Origin: Paeniglutamicibacter quisquiliarum
GTDB taxonomy: Bacteria > Actinomycetota > Actinomycetes > Actinomycetales > Micrococcaceae
NCBI RefSeq assembly: GCF_019084045.1
Contig: NZ_JAHRED010000001.1
Location: 372,001-436,000, forward strand
Reading direction: 5' to 3'
DNA length: 64,000 nucleotides
Part shown: in pieces, positions 51,305-60,464 of the stretch
Layout: each line of letters starts with the position of its first letter
Position numbering within the stretch: position 1 is the first letter of the stretch
The notes under the pieces: generated by a model
What the model was told of the DNA's origin: nothing
Databases searched by the model: none
The model's input: the letters and a program-made list of their open reading frames with translations, nothing else
Made by a program: the position numbers and the translations under genes

Positions 51305-52727
51305 GGCGACGCGCGTAGCGGCCCCGGACCAGAACGACGGACGGGTGACTGCCAGGCTGGTGGGCATGGCATCGGCCGCCGCACTGGGCGGATTCCTCTT
51401 TGGCTACGACAGCGCGATCATCAACGGAACCGTTGACGCGGTGCGCGAGCAGTTCTCGCTGGGTTCGGGCCTGCTGGGCTTCACTGTTTCCTGCGCCCTG
51501 CTGGGTGCCGCACTGGGGGCCTGGTATGCCGGGGTGTGTTCGCAACGCTTCGGCCGGGTCCGCACGATGCTGGTCGCCAGTGCCCTGCTTTCGGTCAGCG
51601 CGGTCGGCTGCGGGTTCGCCTTCGGCGTGTGGGACCTGATCTGGTGGCGTTTTGTCGGCGGCATCGGCGTGGGCTTTGCCTCGGTGATTGCACCGGCATA
51701 CATTGCCGAAATCGCACCCTCGAGGCAACGCGGACGCCTGGCCACGTTGCAGCAACTCGCGCTGGTCAGCGGCATCTTCCTCGCGTTCCTGGCTTCAGCG
51801 ATGATCGCCCGGCTGGCCGGGGGAGCGGCGCAAAGCGCGTGGCTGGGACTGGAAGCCTGGCGCTGGATGTTCCTGACCCTGCTGGTGCCATCGCTGGTCT
51901 ACGGGATCCTGGCATCGCGGCTGCCCGAGTCCCCGCGTTACCTCGTGGAGAAAAACGACGACGAGGGTGCCCGGCGGGTGCTCATCGGCGTGGTGGGAAT
52001 GGAAGCGGGAGCGGCGACCGAAAGCAAGATCGCCGAGATCAAGTCGACGGTGAACCTCGAGAGGCGACAGCGCTTCGCTGATCTCTTTGGCGGCAGGTTC
52101 GGATTCAAGACCCTGGTGTGGATCGGCATCCTGCTCTCGGTCTTCCAGCAGCTCGTGGGCATCAACGTGATCTTCTACTACTCCACCACGATGTGGAAGT
52201 CCGTCGGGTTCCAGGAATCCGACTCGTTCACGATCTCCGTGATCACCTCGGTCACCAACATCGTGGCAACCATTGTGGCGATCTCGCTCGTGGACAAGGT
52301 GGGCCGCAAGCTGCTGCTGCTGGTCGGCTCCGCCCTGATGACCCTCTCGCTGGGAACCATGGCGGTGGCCTTCGCCCAGGCTGTCACCCTGAATGGGGAG
52401 CTCAGCCTCCCAGGCTCCTGGGGCATGGTCGCGCTGGTGGCGGCGAACCTGTTCGTCGTCGGATTCGGCGCCAGCTGGGGACCGGTGGTGTGGGTGCTGC
52501 TGGGGGAGATGTTCCCCAACAACATCCGGGCGCTGGCCCTGGGCATCGGTGCCGCGGCGCAGTGGCTGGCGAACTTCGCGGTCAGCACGACCTTCCCGAC
52601 GCTCGCCGACCAGGGTCTGCAGGTCGCCTATGGCCTCTACGCGGGATTCGCGTTGCTCTCGTTCATCTTCGTCTGGCGCCTGGTGCGCGAGACCAACGGT
52701 CGCCAGCTCGAGCACATGACGCTCTGA
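51297..52727 (+). CDS. MFS sugar porter
   Basis: This 476-residue sugar-porter-family transporter has twelve helices. Its signatures are FLFGYDSAIING in helix 1, the RPESPRYL-type motif after helix 6 (LPESPRYLVEKN), and the family motif in helix 7 (VFQQLVGINVIFYYSTTMW), as in D-xylose and myo-inositol H+ symporters. It imports a hexose, pentose or polyol. The ATG at 51297 is chosen because residues from it match the family start. An upstream ATG at 51246 would add 17 residues. It is regulated in all likelihood by the divergent ROK protein. Confidence 0.92.
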   Translation: MPKATRVAAPDQNDGRVTARLVGMASAAALGGFLFGYDSAIINGTVDAVREQFSLGSGLLGFTVSCALLGAALGAWYAGVCSQRFGRVRTMLVASALLSVSAVGCGFAFGVWDLIWWRFVGGIGVGFASVIAPAYIAEIAPSRQRGRLATLQQLALVSGIFLAFLASAMIARLAGGAAQSAWLGLEAWRWMFLTLLVPSLVYGILASRLPESPRYLVEKNDDEGARRVLIGVVGMEAGAATESKIAEIKSTVNLERRQRFADLFGGRFGFKTLVWIGILLSVFQQLVGINVIFYYSTTMWKSVGFQESDSFTISVITSVTNIVATIVAISLVDKVGRKLLLLVGSALMTLSLGTMAVAFAQAVTLNGELSLPGSWGMVALVAANLFVVGFGASWGPVVWVLLGEMFPNNIRALALGIGAAAQWLANFAVSTTFPTLADQGLQVAYGLYAGFALLSFIFVWRLVRETNGRQLEHMTL

Positions 52728-52847
52728 TTCCCCGGAGCATCGCGGGTCCTGGGGACCTCGCGGGAATCGCCCCATGCCCACTTGCCCGCCAGGGCAGGGG
52801 GCGTGGGGCGATGTCGTTGTCCCCGGGCACCGGCCGGCGGGGAAGTG

Positions 52848-53849
52848 CTACCCGTGCAGTTCGCGGTAGGCCGCGGCGGCGGCCGGGTGCAGCGGAACGT
52901 CGGCGGTGTTGATGAGGGAATTCGGGCTCAGGAACTGCACCCCGACGCTCGAGCGCGGAATCAGCTCGTCGGCGTGCCCCACCAGCAGGTCCACGGTGCG
53001 CCGCACCGTCTCGGCATCCAGGTCCATGCGGCACAGCAGCAGGTTGGCCACCCCGACCGTCCAGACCTCGTCGATCCCGGCATAGCTGTCGGCCGGTACC
53101 AACACCTTGTCGTAGAACGGGCCGTAGCGTTGGCGCAATCCCGGGAGCAGCGCCGAGAGATCCAGCAGCGCGAACCCGGAGGCCGCGTGGGCCTGGGCAA
53201 TGGCGGCGGTGGGCACCCCGCCGGACCAGAAGAGCGCGTCCACCTCCCCGCCGGACAACGCGGCGACCCCGTCGTTGAGCCCCAGGGGCTTGACTGTCAC
53301 GTGCCTGCCCCCGGCCGGGGGATTCGATTCCAGACCGGCGACCTCAAACAGCCGCGGGGTGATCAACGAGGTCCCGGAACCCGGCATGCCCACCGCCACG
53401 GTGCGCCCGGCGAGATCATCCAGGGTCCTGATGCCGCCGTCGCGACGCACCACGGCGTGGACGTAGTTCTGGTAGACCTTGCCCAGCGCCGCGATCTGTC
53501 CGCGGTTCACCCCGGAGGTCCCGCCCTGGAGCGAAGCGGCGTCGGCCAGCGCGACGGCCAGGTCCGCCCGCCCGGAAACCAGTTGGGCGACGTTGTCCAG
53601 GCTCCCGCCGGTGGGGTTCACCGTGGCGGTGTCGGCCACTCGGTGCCGTTGCAGGGAGGCGGCCAGCAGGGTGGCGAACTCCAGGTAGAAACCGCCCGGT
53701 TCGCCGCCGGCAACGACGATGGACGCGCGGCGGGAATCCGGGACGCAGGAGGCGAGCGCCGGGGCCAGCAGGGCAGCCGCGCCGGTGGCCAGGGCCGCGC
53801 GCAGCACCTGGCGCCGGGCCGGTAAAAGTGTGGGGGAAAAGTTGGTCAT
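52848..53849 (-). CDS. TAXI family TRAP solute-binding lipoprotein
   Basis: This 333-residue periplasmic-binding-type protein has a lipobox LASC (Cys35) after a hydrophobic signal, then GEPGGFYLEFATLLAASL, GGSLDNVAQLVSGRADLAV and AVGMPGSGTSLI, the characteristic TAXI motifs. TAXI proteins bind small organic acids for TRAP transporters, but no TRAP permease is nearby. Its start overlaps the histidine kinase stop as ATGA, so it is the third gene of a response regulator-kinase-lipoprotein operon. It may be a ligand sensor for the kinase (inference). Confidence 0.9.
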   Translation of the reverse strand: MTNFSPTLLPARRQVLRAALATGAAALLAPALASCVPDSRRASIVVAGGEPGGFYLEFATLLAASLQRHRVADTATVNPTGGSLDNVAQLVSGRADLAVALADAASLQGGTSGVNRGQIAALGKVYQNYVHAVVRRDGGIRTLDDLAGRTVAVGMPGSGTSLITPRLFEVAGLESNPPAGGRHVTVKPLGLNDGVAALSGGEVDALFWSGGVPTAAIAQAHAASGFALLDLSALLPGLRQRYGPFYDKVLVPADSYAGIDEVWTVGVANLLLCRMDLDAETVRRTVDLLVGHADELIPRSSVGVQFLSPNSLINTADVPLHPAAAAAYRELHG

Positions 53850-55282
53850 GCGGTGCCCTGCCCGGGGCCGGGTGCGGTGTCCACTGCGCCGAACTCGATG
53901 CGGGCGCGCAGCCCGTGGGGTTCGCGGGGCGAGAGCACCAGCCGTCCGCCGTTCGCGGTGGCAAGCTTGTCAACGATCGTCATGCCCATGCCGCTGCCGC
54001 GGATCGCGGAATGCTCGGGCGCACGCCAGAAGCGGGTGGTGGCAGCGGCCAGCTGCTCCGTGCCCAGGCCCGGGCCGGTGTCGGCGACCTCGAGGATCGT
54101 GCGCGAACCTTCGCGGCGCACCGAGGCGGTGATCTCCGCCCCCGGCGCGTACTTGACGGCGTTGTTCAGCAGCTCGCCGATCATTTGCGACAGTTCGATC
54201 CGGCTGCAGGAAAGTTCAGCGCCGGGGTCCTCGGCCGTGGCCAGGACCAGGCTTGACCCGGCAGCCAGGGCGGCGGGCCGCGCTCGGTCCACCTCTTCGG
54301 TGAGCACCACGAAGGCGTTGACCCTTCCGGATCCGGGGCCCTCGGGCACCTCGGCGGAAACACCGGCCGAGTCCTCGAGTGCCCGGTGTTCGGCAACGGC
54401 CAGCTTGAGCACCGAGTCAAGGATCTCCTCGACGCGCTCAAGTTCCGCCAGCACCCCGGCCCCGGCGGCCCGGGCCTTCTCCTCGCGCAATTCAAGGAGC
54501 AGCAGATCCACGCGCAGGCGCAGTGCCCCGATCGGGTTGCGCAAGTGGTGGGAGGTGTCCGCAATGAGCTGGCGCTGGGAGGCAATGAGTTCGCCCAAGG
54601 TGGAGGCCATGTCGGTGAAGGACCGGGAGAGTTCGCGCAGCTCCGGGGGACCGGCCTCCGGCAGCGCAGGAGTGTGGCCCGTGTCCTTGAACTCCCGCAC
54701 CGCCGCGCCGAGCCGCTGCACCGGGCGCAGCACCCAACCGGTGACCCGGCCCGCCAGCAGCAGCAATACCGCGGCCAGAGCGATGGCGGCGATGGCGGTG
54801 ACCAGCCAGCGGTAGCGCAGCTTGTCGCGGGCGGCATCGAGGTTGACCTCCATGACCGCCTCGCCGAGGACCTGGCTGGCGCTGCCGAAGGACCGGGAAA
54901 TCACCTCGGTGCCCGTGCCGAAGGGCCTGACGGGATCCAGCGCGGTGTCGGCCAGGTTCAGCGAGGCCCGGGCCAGGGCATCGCGCACGTCGGCCCGCTC
55001 GGGGTCCAGCCCTCCGGAGACCAGGGTGTCCCGTTGCAGGCGCACCACCAGGCCCTCGTCGTAGAGGCCGGAGTAGGTGTCCATGTCCCGCTGCAGCACC
55101 GTGGTGTCCCCGTCGGTTGCCGCGTCGTAGGCCACCTGGGCGATCCGGTTCAGCGCGGCGACCCGGTTGATCTGCAGCTGCTGGGTCAGCTCGCGGCCCG
55201 CGGACGTGAGGATCACGTTGGACACCAACAACACCAGCAGCAGCACCAGCACGCTGAGCACGCCCAGGACGCGGAGCTTCAC
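53846..55282 (-). CDS. Sensor histidine kinase
   Basis: A 478-residue kinase. N-terminal helix (2-25), an extracellular sensor loop of about 125 residues, a second helix (about 155-180), a HAMP domain and then the phospho-acceptor His in DTSHHLRNPIGALRLRV (H box), followed by the ATPase domain with N box (LLNNAVKYA) and G boxes (VADTGPGLG, GSGMGMTIV). The GTG start at 55282 overlaps the response regulator stop (GTGA). It senses an extracellular signal, possibly the ligand of the TAXI lipoprotein, and phosphorylates the coupled regulator. Confidence 0.93.
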   Translation of the reverse strand: MKLRVLGVLSVLVLLLVLLVSNVILTSAGRELTQQLQINRVAALNRIAQVAYDAATDGDTTVLQRDMDTYSGLYDEGLVVRLQRDTLVSGGLDPERADVRDALARASLNLADTALDPVRPFGTGTEVISRSFGSASQVLGEAVMEVNLDAARDKLRYRWLVTAIAAIALAAVLLLLAGRVTGWVLRPVQRLGAAVREFKDTGHTPALPEAGPPELRELSRSFTDMASTLGELIASQRQLIADTSHHLRNPIGALRLRVDLLLLELREEKARAAGAGVLAELERVEEILDSVLKLAVAEHRALEDSAGVSAEVPEGPGSGRVNAFVVLTEEVDRARPAALAAGSSLVLATAEDPGAELSCSRIELSQMIGELLNNAVKYAPGAEITASVRREGSRTILEVADTGPGLGTEQLAAATTRFWRAPEHSAIRGSGMGMTIVDKLATANGGRLVLSPREPHGLRARIEFGAVDTAPGPGQGTA

Positions 55283-55947
55283 TGCGGGTCTGCCTCGATG
55301 CGGTAGCCGACGCCGCGGACGTTGACGATGAAGCCGGGCAGTGAAAGCTTGGAGCGCAGCCCGGTCAGGTGCACATCCAGCGAGCGGGAGGAGGCCAGGA
55401 AGGCGTCTCCCCACAGGGCATCGAGGATTTGCTCGCGGGTCACCACCGAGCCGGCGTTGCGGGCCAGCAGGGAGAGCAGGTCGAATTCGGTGGGGGTCAG
55501 GGCCAGCTCGGTCCCGGCGATCTCGGCCACGCGGCGGTCCAGGTCGATGGCCAACTCGCCGAGGCGGATGTGGGGGGTGCGGCGTCCGCCCGAAACCTTG
55601 GTCCGCCGGGTGACGGCCTCGATGCGGGCGAGCAGTTCCACGAGCTTGACCGGCTTGATCAGGTAGTCGTCGGCGCCCGAGCGCAGGCCCAGCACGACGG
55701 AGCGCTCGTCGTCGCGGGCGGTGAGGATCAGGATGGGCGAATCGGAGACCTGGCGCAGCTTGCGCAGCACCTCGAGTCCGTCCATGTCGGGCAATCCCAG
55801 ATCCAGCAGGATCACGTCGAAGTCGCGGTGCCTGAGCAGGGCATCGGTGCCGCGGGCGACCCGGGTGGCGCCGTGTCCGGTGGACTTCACCGCGGCGGTG
55901 AGTGCCGCGGCCATGGAGTCGTCATCCTCTACGATGAGTACGTCCAT
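55279..55947 (-). CDS. OmpR family response regulator
   Basis: This 222-residue two-domain regulator has an N-terminal receiver with acidic EDDD (7-10), phospho-acceptor Asp in LLDLGLPDMDG and Lys in LIKPVK, then an OmpR/PhoB winged-helix DNA-binding domain with FDLLSLLARNAGSVVTREQILDALWG and VRGVGYRIE. It is the first gene of a three-gene operon with its kinase and TAXI protein. Divergent from the MHS permease gene 265 bp away, its probable target. Confidence 0.94.
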   Translation of the reverse strand: MDVLIVEDDDSMAAALTAAVKSTGHGATRVARGTDALLRHRDFDVILLDLGLPDMDGLEVLRKLRQVSDSPILILTARDDERSVVLGLRSGADDYLIKPVKLVELLARIEAVTRRTKVSGGRRTPHIRLGELAIDLDRRVAEIAGTELALTPTEFDLLSLLARNAGSVVTREQILDALWGDAFLASSRSLDVHLTGLRSKLSLPGFIVNVRGVGYRIEADPQ

Positions 55948-56128
55948 GGCCCGGGTTCCTTGCTTCGTGGAGTGTGTCGTAAAAAAGTCGTGGTTTACGG
56001 GGGCAAATACGCGGTGCGCCCGTCTTGGAGAGTATCATTTCTTCGCGTTTCCCGCCCCCGCCCGCAGCCTTCCCGGGCGCCGCCGGGACGCGGGATGGAC
56101 TCCTAAGGAAGTGTTAGGAATTCGCTTT

Positions 56129-56146
56129 CACGTTGGTTGTAACGTG
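56129..56146. promoter_or_regulatory. Inverted repeat before the MHS permease
   Basis: CACGTT-ggttgt-AACGTG is a perfect 6-bp inverted repeat with 6-bp spacing, 67 bp upstream of the permease ATG. Its location suits the OmpR-type regulator encoded on the other side, although such regulators usually bind direct repeats. Confidence 0.35.
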
Positions 56147-56212
56147 TCTCACGATTACCTTGGTTGAGGCCCCGGTTGATTGTGGGAGCCACCAACGCAA
56201 GAGGAGGAACCC

Positions 56213-57673
56213 ATGGGCCAAGCTGCCGTGGAGAACATGAAGAAGGCACCGCGATCCGGTGCCGGCACCAAAGATGCAAGCGAGGCGGCGGCAACCCGCA
56301 GGGCCGTCAGCAACATCCTCAAGGGCTCTGCCGGAAACCTCGTGGAGTGGTTTGACCTCTACGTTTACACGGTGTTTGCCGCGTACTTCCAGTCCCACTT
56401 CTTCAACTCGACCAACGAGCTGCAGGCGGGCCTCGAGGCCATGGCCGTCTTCGCCACCTCGTTCCTGATGCGTCCGGTGGGTGCCTGGTTCTTCGGCCGC
56501 TACGCCGACCGCCACGGCCGCAAGGCCGCGCTGACCCTCTCGGTCACCCTGATGAGCGGCGGTTCCTTCGCCATCGCGCTGTTGCCGACCCAGCAGGCCA
56601 TCGGCATGTGGGCCATGGTCCTGCTGGTCTTCGTGCGCCTGCTGCAGGGCTTCTCGGTGGGTGGCGAGTACGGAACCAGCGCCACCTACATGTCCGAGGC
56701 CGCGACCTCCAGGCGCCGCGGGTTCTTCTCCTCCTTCCAGTACGTGACCCTGATCGGCGGCCAGATGATGGCCCTGCTGGTGCTGGTCATCCTGCAGAAC
56801 ACCATGAGCCACGAGACGCTCACCGCGTGGGGCTGGCGCATTCCGTTTGCCATTGGCGGCGTCGCGGCCCTCGTCGTGTTGTGGCTGCGCCGCACCATGG
56901 AGGAAACCGTCTCCGCCGAGCAGGTTGCCGCGGCCAACAAGCCAGGCGTTGCCGGCGAGGCCCAGCCGGGCACCATGAAGCTGCTCTTCACCCAGTACTG
57001 GAAGCCGCTGCTGGTCTGCATCGGCATCACCCTGGGCGGCACCGTTGCCTTCTACACCTACACAAACTTCATCCTGAAGTTCATGAACGACACCTCGGGC
57101 ATCGAAAAGACCCAGACCTCGGTCATCAACTTCTGGGCGCTGTTCATCTTCATGCTGCTGCAGCCGGTCTACGGCATGATCTCCGACAAGGTCGGACGCA
57201 AGCCGCTGCTGCTCTGGTTCGGCATCACCGGCGTGCTGTTCACCTGGCCGCTGCTCTCGATGCTGTCCAAGACGCAGAACCCGGTCTTCGCCTTCCTGCT
57301 GATGATGGGCGGACTGGTCATCGTCGGCGGCTACACCTCGATCAACGCGCTGGTGAAGGCCGAGCTGTTCCCCGCCTCGATCCGCGCCCTGGGCGTGGGA
57401 CTGGGCTACGCCATCGCGAACTCGCTCTTCGGCGGAACCGTCCCGCTGATCGGCGCTGCCCTGCAGAAGGCCGACCGCGTTGACCTGTTCTTCACCTACG
57501 TCACCGTGGCCATCGCGATCTCGCTGCTGGTCTACATCTTCGCGCTGAAGAACAAGAAGACCACGCACCTGGACAACGAGCAGGGCCACGCCTGGAACGG
57601 CAAGGCCGTCGAGGCCGACGGCCAGGGTGCCAAGGACCAGGACGGCGACAAGAAGGATCTCGTCGACGCCTAG
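56213..57673 (+). CDS. MHS family organic acid:H+ symporter (KgtP-like)
   Basis: This 486-residue transporter has twelve helices, with GNLVEWFDLYVYTVFAAYF as the MHS first helix, FGRYADRHGRKAALTLS as the MFS loop motif and an acidic/polar tail of about 40 residues. The closest group is the alpha-ketoglutarate/dicarboxylate permeases. The ATG at 56213 has AGAGGAGG ahead; an upstream in-frame start adds 11 residues. The gene is divergent from the two-component-TAXI operon and is probably the transport function controlled by it. Confidence 0.9.
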   Translation: MGQAAVENMKKAPRSGAGTKDASEAAATRRAVSNILKGSAGNLVEWFDLYVYTVFAAYFQSHFFNSTNELQAGLEAMAVFATSFLMRPVGAWFFGRYADRHGRKAALTLSVTLMSGGSFAIALLPTQQAIGMWAMVLLVFVRLLQGFSVGGEYGTSATYMSEAATSRRRGFFSSFQYVTLIGGQMMALLVLVILQNTMSHETLTAWGWRIPFAIGGVAALVVLWLRRTMEETVSAEQVAAANKPGVAGEAQPGTMKLLFTQYWKPLLVCIGITLGGTVAFYTYTNFILKFMNDTSGIEKTQTSVINFWALFIFMLLQPVYGMISDKVGRKPLLLWFGITGVLFTWPLLSMLSKTQNPVFAFLLMMGGLVIVGGYTSINALVKAELFPASIRALGVGLGYAIANSLFGGTVPLIGAALQKADRVDLFFTYVTVAIAISLLVYIFALKNKKTTHLDNEQGHAWNGKAVEADGQGAKDQDGDKKDLVDA

Positions 57674-57707
57674 TTCCACCGTTTCGCCGGGGTCGTCCCC
57701 GGAAAGG

Positions 57708-57751
57708 AAGCCACCCGTCATCACGCGTCCCAACGTGAAGGCGGGTGGCTT
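57708..57751 (+). terminator. Terminator after the MHS permease
   Basis: AAGCCACCCG (57708-57717) and CGGGTGGCTT (57742-57751) form a 10-bp perfect stem with a 24-nt loop containing further short pairing, followed by TTCTG. It begins 35 bp after the permease stop. Confidence 0.6.
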
Positions 57752-57784
57752 TCTGTGTGTGGCGCCGGGAGTGCCGGGGATTGG

Positions 57785-58108
57785 TTAGGCTGCTGACCCG
57801 GGGGAGGCCTGCGATGCCCGGATGGCACGGCGCAGGTCCTCCAGGTCCGGCTGGCCAGCGAAACCACTCGGGGTTCGGTAGACACGACATGACACCGCCG
57901 GTTCCGTCCCGGATTCAAAGAGGTCGGCGCCGTTGAGGCTGAAGCTCGGAGATCCGTGGAAATCGTGGAGGGCTGCCTCCTGATCCGTGCGGATTTCACG
58001 CACGAAGGCCGGAACCGCGATGCCCTCCAGTTCAAGCGCGGTGGCAAAGAGTTCCCGGGCGGATTCGGAATTCGGGCATCCGGGGATCACCTGCAAGATC
58101 GGTTCCAC
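57785..58108 (-). CDS. Small thioredoxin-like protein
   Basis: This 107-residue protein has PILQVIPGCPNSESARELF at the start, a Cys in a thioredoxin-like position (CPNS in place of CxxC), and HDFHGSPSFSLNGADLFE with a possible cis-proline. The fold is probably thioredoxin/alkylmercury-lyase-like; with a single N-terminal Cys it cannot form the classical disulfide. The GTG at 58108 is chosen since the upstream 34 residues to 58210 are Pro/Arg-rich and unlike the fold. It lies 113 bp downstream of the aldo/keto reductase gene on the same strand. Confidence 0.6.
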   Translation of the reverse strand: MEPILQVIPGCPNSESARELFATALELEGIAVPAFVREIRTDQEAALHDFHGSPSFSLNGADLFESGTEPAVSCRVYRTPSGFAGQPDLEDLRRAIRASQASPGSAA

Positions 58109-58221
58109 GTCTTGAGTATCGCGCGTTTGGGTCGCGGCCGTAAAGCGGGCAGGCGGCCCAAAGTCCGGTGGCCGTCCCTCGAGAACGGGGATGCGGCCAC
58201 CGGGCGCCATGCGTTGGGTTC

Positions 58222-59061
58222 CTAGCCGTTGAAGGTGCCGGGGAACGGACCGGTGCGCCCGTCCCGTTCCAGCCCGTCGAGCGCTGCGACCTGGCCGGCG
58301 TCCAGATGGAACCCGAAAACGTCCAGGTTCGAGGCCATGCGCGAGGCGGTGACTGACTTCGGAATCACCACGTTGCCCTGCTGCAGGTGCCAGCGAAGGA
58401 CGACCTGGGCCGGGGTGACCCCGTGGACCCGCGCGGCGGCCAACACGGAGGGGTCATCCAACACGGCCCCCTGGGCCAAGGGGCTCCAGGCCTCGGTCGC
58501 GATGCCGTGTGCGCGGTTCATGGCCGCGGTTTCCCGGTTTTGCAGGAAGGGATGCAGTTCCACCTGGTTAACGGCCGGAACCGTGCCGCCGAGCTCGAAG
58601 ATGCGTTCGAGCTGTCCGGGGAGGAAATTAGAGACGCCAATGGACCGGGTCAGGCCCTCGGCGCGCAATTCCTCCATTGCCTGCCAGGACTCGAGGTAGG
58701 CATTGGTGTCGGTGCCCGGCCAGTGGATCAGGTAAAGGTCCACATGGTCCAGGCCGAGCCTCTCAAGGCTTGCGGACAAGGCGTCACGCGCAGACGCCCG
58801 GCCCAGGTCAGCCAGCCAGAGCTTGGTGGTCACGAAGAGTTCGTCGCGCTGGATGCCGGATTCGGCCAGTGCACGTCCCACTCCTGACTCATTGCCGTAA
58901 ATGGCGGCGGTGTCGATGCTGCGGTATCCGGTTTCAAGGGCCGTGGCCACCGCCTCGGTGGTCTGGTCGTCCGGGACCTGGAAGACGCCGTATCCAAGTT
59001 GCGGCATGGTGGTGCCGTCGTTGAGGGTGACGGTCGGGATGGTGGTCGTTGAGCTGGTCAT
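58222..59061 (-). CDS. Aldo/keto reductase
   Basis: This 279-residue AKR of the 2,5-diketo-gluconate reductase type has the catalytic tetrad visible: Asp in SIDTAAIYGNE, Tyr in the same motif (Y56 region), Lys in TTKLW and His in YLIHWP. GVSNF and the NADPH motif IPKSVTASRMASNLDVF complete it. It reduces aldehydes or ketoses with NADPH. The start at 59061 has AGGAGT upstream. It lies 54 bp downstream of the MFS exporter gene on the same strand and opposite a MarR gene, so it may be part of its regulon. Confidence 0.92.
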   Translation of the reverse strand: MTSSTTTIPTVTLNDGTTMPQLGYGVFQVPDDQTTEAVATALETGYRSIDTAAIYGNESGVGRALAESGIQRDELFVTTKLWLADLGRASARDALSASLERLGLDHVDLYLIHWPGTDTNAYLESWQAMEELRAEGLTRSIGVSNFLPGQLERIFELGGTVPAVNQVELHPFLQNRETAAMNRAHGIATEAWSPLAQGAVLDDPSVLAAARVHGVTPAQVVLRWHLQQGNVVIPKSVTASRMASNLDVFGFHLDAGQVAALDGLERDGRTGPFPGTFNG

Positions 59062-59115
59062 GGGAATACTCCTTGGATTGACGGGAAAGGTGTTGATGGT
59101 GGCGTGCCCGTCGTC

Positions 59116-60306
59116 CTAGACGGTGATCGGCACGGAAGCGGAAGTCCGCGACTTGGCGTATTCGCCGCCCCGGACGCGGGTGGCGATAAGCATGACCGCG
59201 AGTCCGGCAACGGTGATGGCGGCTCCGGCCCACAGAGGGGAGGTGTAGCCCAAGCCCGCGGCGATGGTCAGTCCGCCGGCCCATGCGCCCAGTGCGTTGC
59301 CCACGTTGAAGGCGGCGATGTTGGCCCCCGAGGCGAGGGTTGGTGCGTGGGCGGCATGGTTCATGATGCGCATTTGCAGGCCCGGGACGGTGGCGAAGCC
59401 GATTCCGCCCATGAGGACGAGCGCAATGATGGTGGCGACCTTGTTGTCGGCGGTGAGCGCGAAGGCCACCAGGACGACGGTGAGGATCGAAAGCACGGTG
59501 ATCAGCGTTGCCGCCAGGTTGCGGTCGGCGGCCTTGCCACCGAGGATGTTGCCCGCGAAGAGGCCGAGGCCGAAGAGGACCAACAACCACGGGACCGAGC
59601 TGGCGGCAAAGCCGCTGACACCGGTGAGCGTGAAGGCGATGTAGGTGAAGGCGCCGAACATGCCGCCGTAGCCCAGGATGGTCACGATCATGGACAGCCA
59701 GACCTGGGGGCTGCGGAAAATGCCGAATTCGCCGAAGATTCCCTTGTTGCCCGACCGGGCAAGGTTTCCTGGAACCAGGAGCATGATGCCAACGAGGGCG
59801 ACGACGCCGATGGCAGTAATGGCCCAGAAGGCGGAACGCCACCCGGTGGCCTGGCCCAGCAGGGTGCCGAAAGGCACGCCCAAGACGTTGGCGATGGTCA
59901 GGCCCGCAAACATGAATGAAATGGCGCCGGCCCGCTTGTTGTCTGCCACCAGGTCTGCGGCAACGACAGAGCCAATTCCGAAGAATGCTCCGTGGCAGAG
60001 GGCCGCAACGATCCTGCCGACCATGACGATTTCATAGGTGGGACCCGTGGCGCTGAGCAGGTTTCCGATAATGAACAGGAGCATCAGGAACAGCAATGAC
60101 TTCTTGCGGTCCAGCCTGCTGAGCACCGCGGTGAAGATGATGGCGCCGATGGCCACGGCGAGTGCGTATCCGGAAATGAGGTAGCCGGCGACGGTTTCGG
60201 TAACGCCGAAATCTGCGGCAACCTCGGGCAGGAGGCCCATGATGACGAATTCCGTCAATCCGATTCCAAAGCCGCCGAGGGCGAGGGCGTAGAGAGCTAC
60301 GGGCAT
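59116..60306 (-). CDS. DHA1-type MFS transporter
   Basis: This 396-residue twelve-helix drug:H+ antiporter-1 member has GFGIGLTEFVIMGLLPEVAADFGVT in the first helices and GYALAVAIGAIIFTAVLSRLDRKKSLL for the loop motif; the family covers sugar and drug efflux such as AraJ. The ATG at 60306 has GAAGG upstream. The MarR gene is divergent 159 bp away, with inverted repeats between. The aldo/keto reductase follows on the same strand. Confidence 0.9.
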   Translation of the reverse strand: MPVALYALALGGFGIGLTEFVIMGLLPEVAADFGVTETVAGYLISGYALAVAIGAIIFTAVLSRLDRKKSLLFLMLLFIIGNLLSATGPTYEIVMVGRIVAALCHGAFFGIGSVVAADLVADNKRAGAISFMFAGLTIANVLGVPFGTLLGQATGWRSAFWAITAIGVVALVGIMLLVPGNLARSGNKGIFGEFGIFRSPQVWLSMIVTILGYGGMFGAFTYIAFTLTGVSGFAASSVPWLLVLFGLGLFAGNILGGKAADRNLAATLITVLSILTVVLVAFALTADNKVATIIALVLMGGIGFATVPGLQMRIMNHAAHAPTLASGANIAAFNVGNALGAWAGGLTIAAGLGYTSPLWAGAAITVAGLAVMLIATRVRGGEYAKSRTSASVPITV

Positions 60307-60366
60307 GGTGAACCTTCGGTGTGTGAGGGTTGGAAGAAGATGCGAAGGGTGTCCCCGCATCAATCG

Positions 60367-60394
60367 TTGCGTATGCAACTAACTGCTAACGCAA
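60367..60394. promoter_or_regulatory. Inverted repeats between the MFS exporter and MarR
   Basis: TTGCGT (60367-60372) and ACGCAA (60389-60394) form a 6-bp inverted repeat with 16-bp spacing; TTGC-GTAT-GCAA (60367-60378) is a nested palindrome. The position upstream of both genes fits a MarR site. Confidence 0.4.
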
Positions 60395-60464
60395 TGATTG
60401 CACACGCGTTATATCGGCGCAAGGTGATATGCTGAGGGGGACGAAAACACAAGGAGAATCACCC

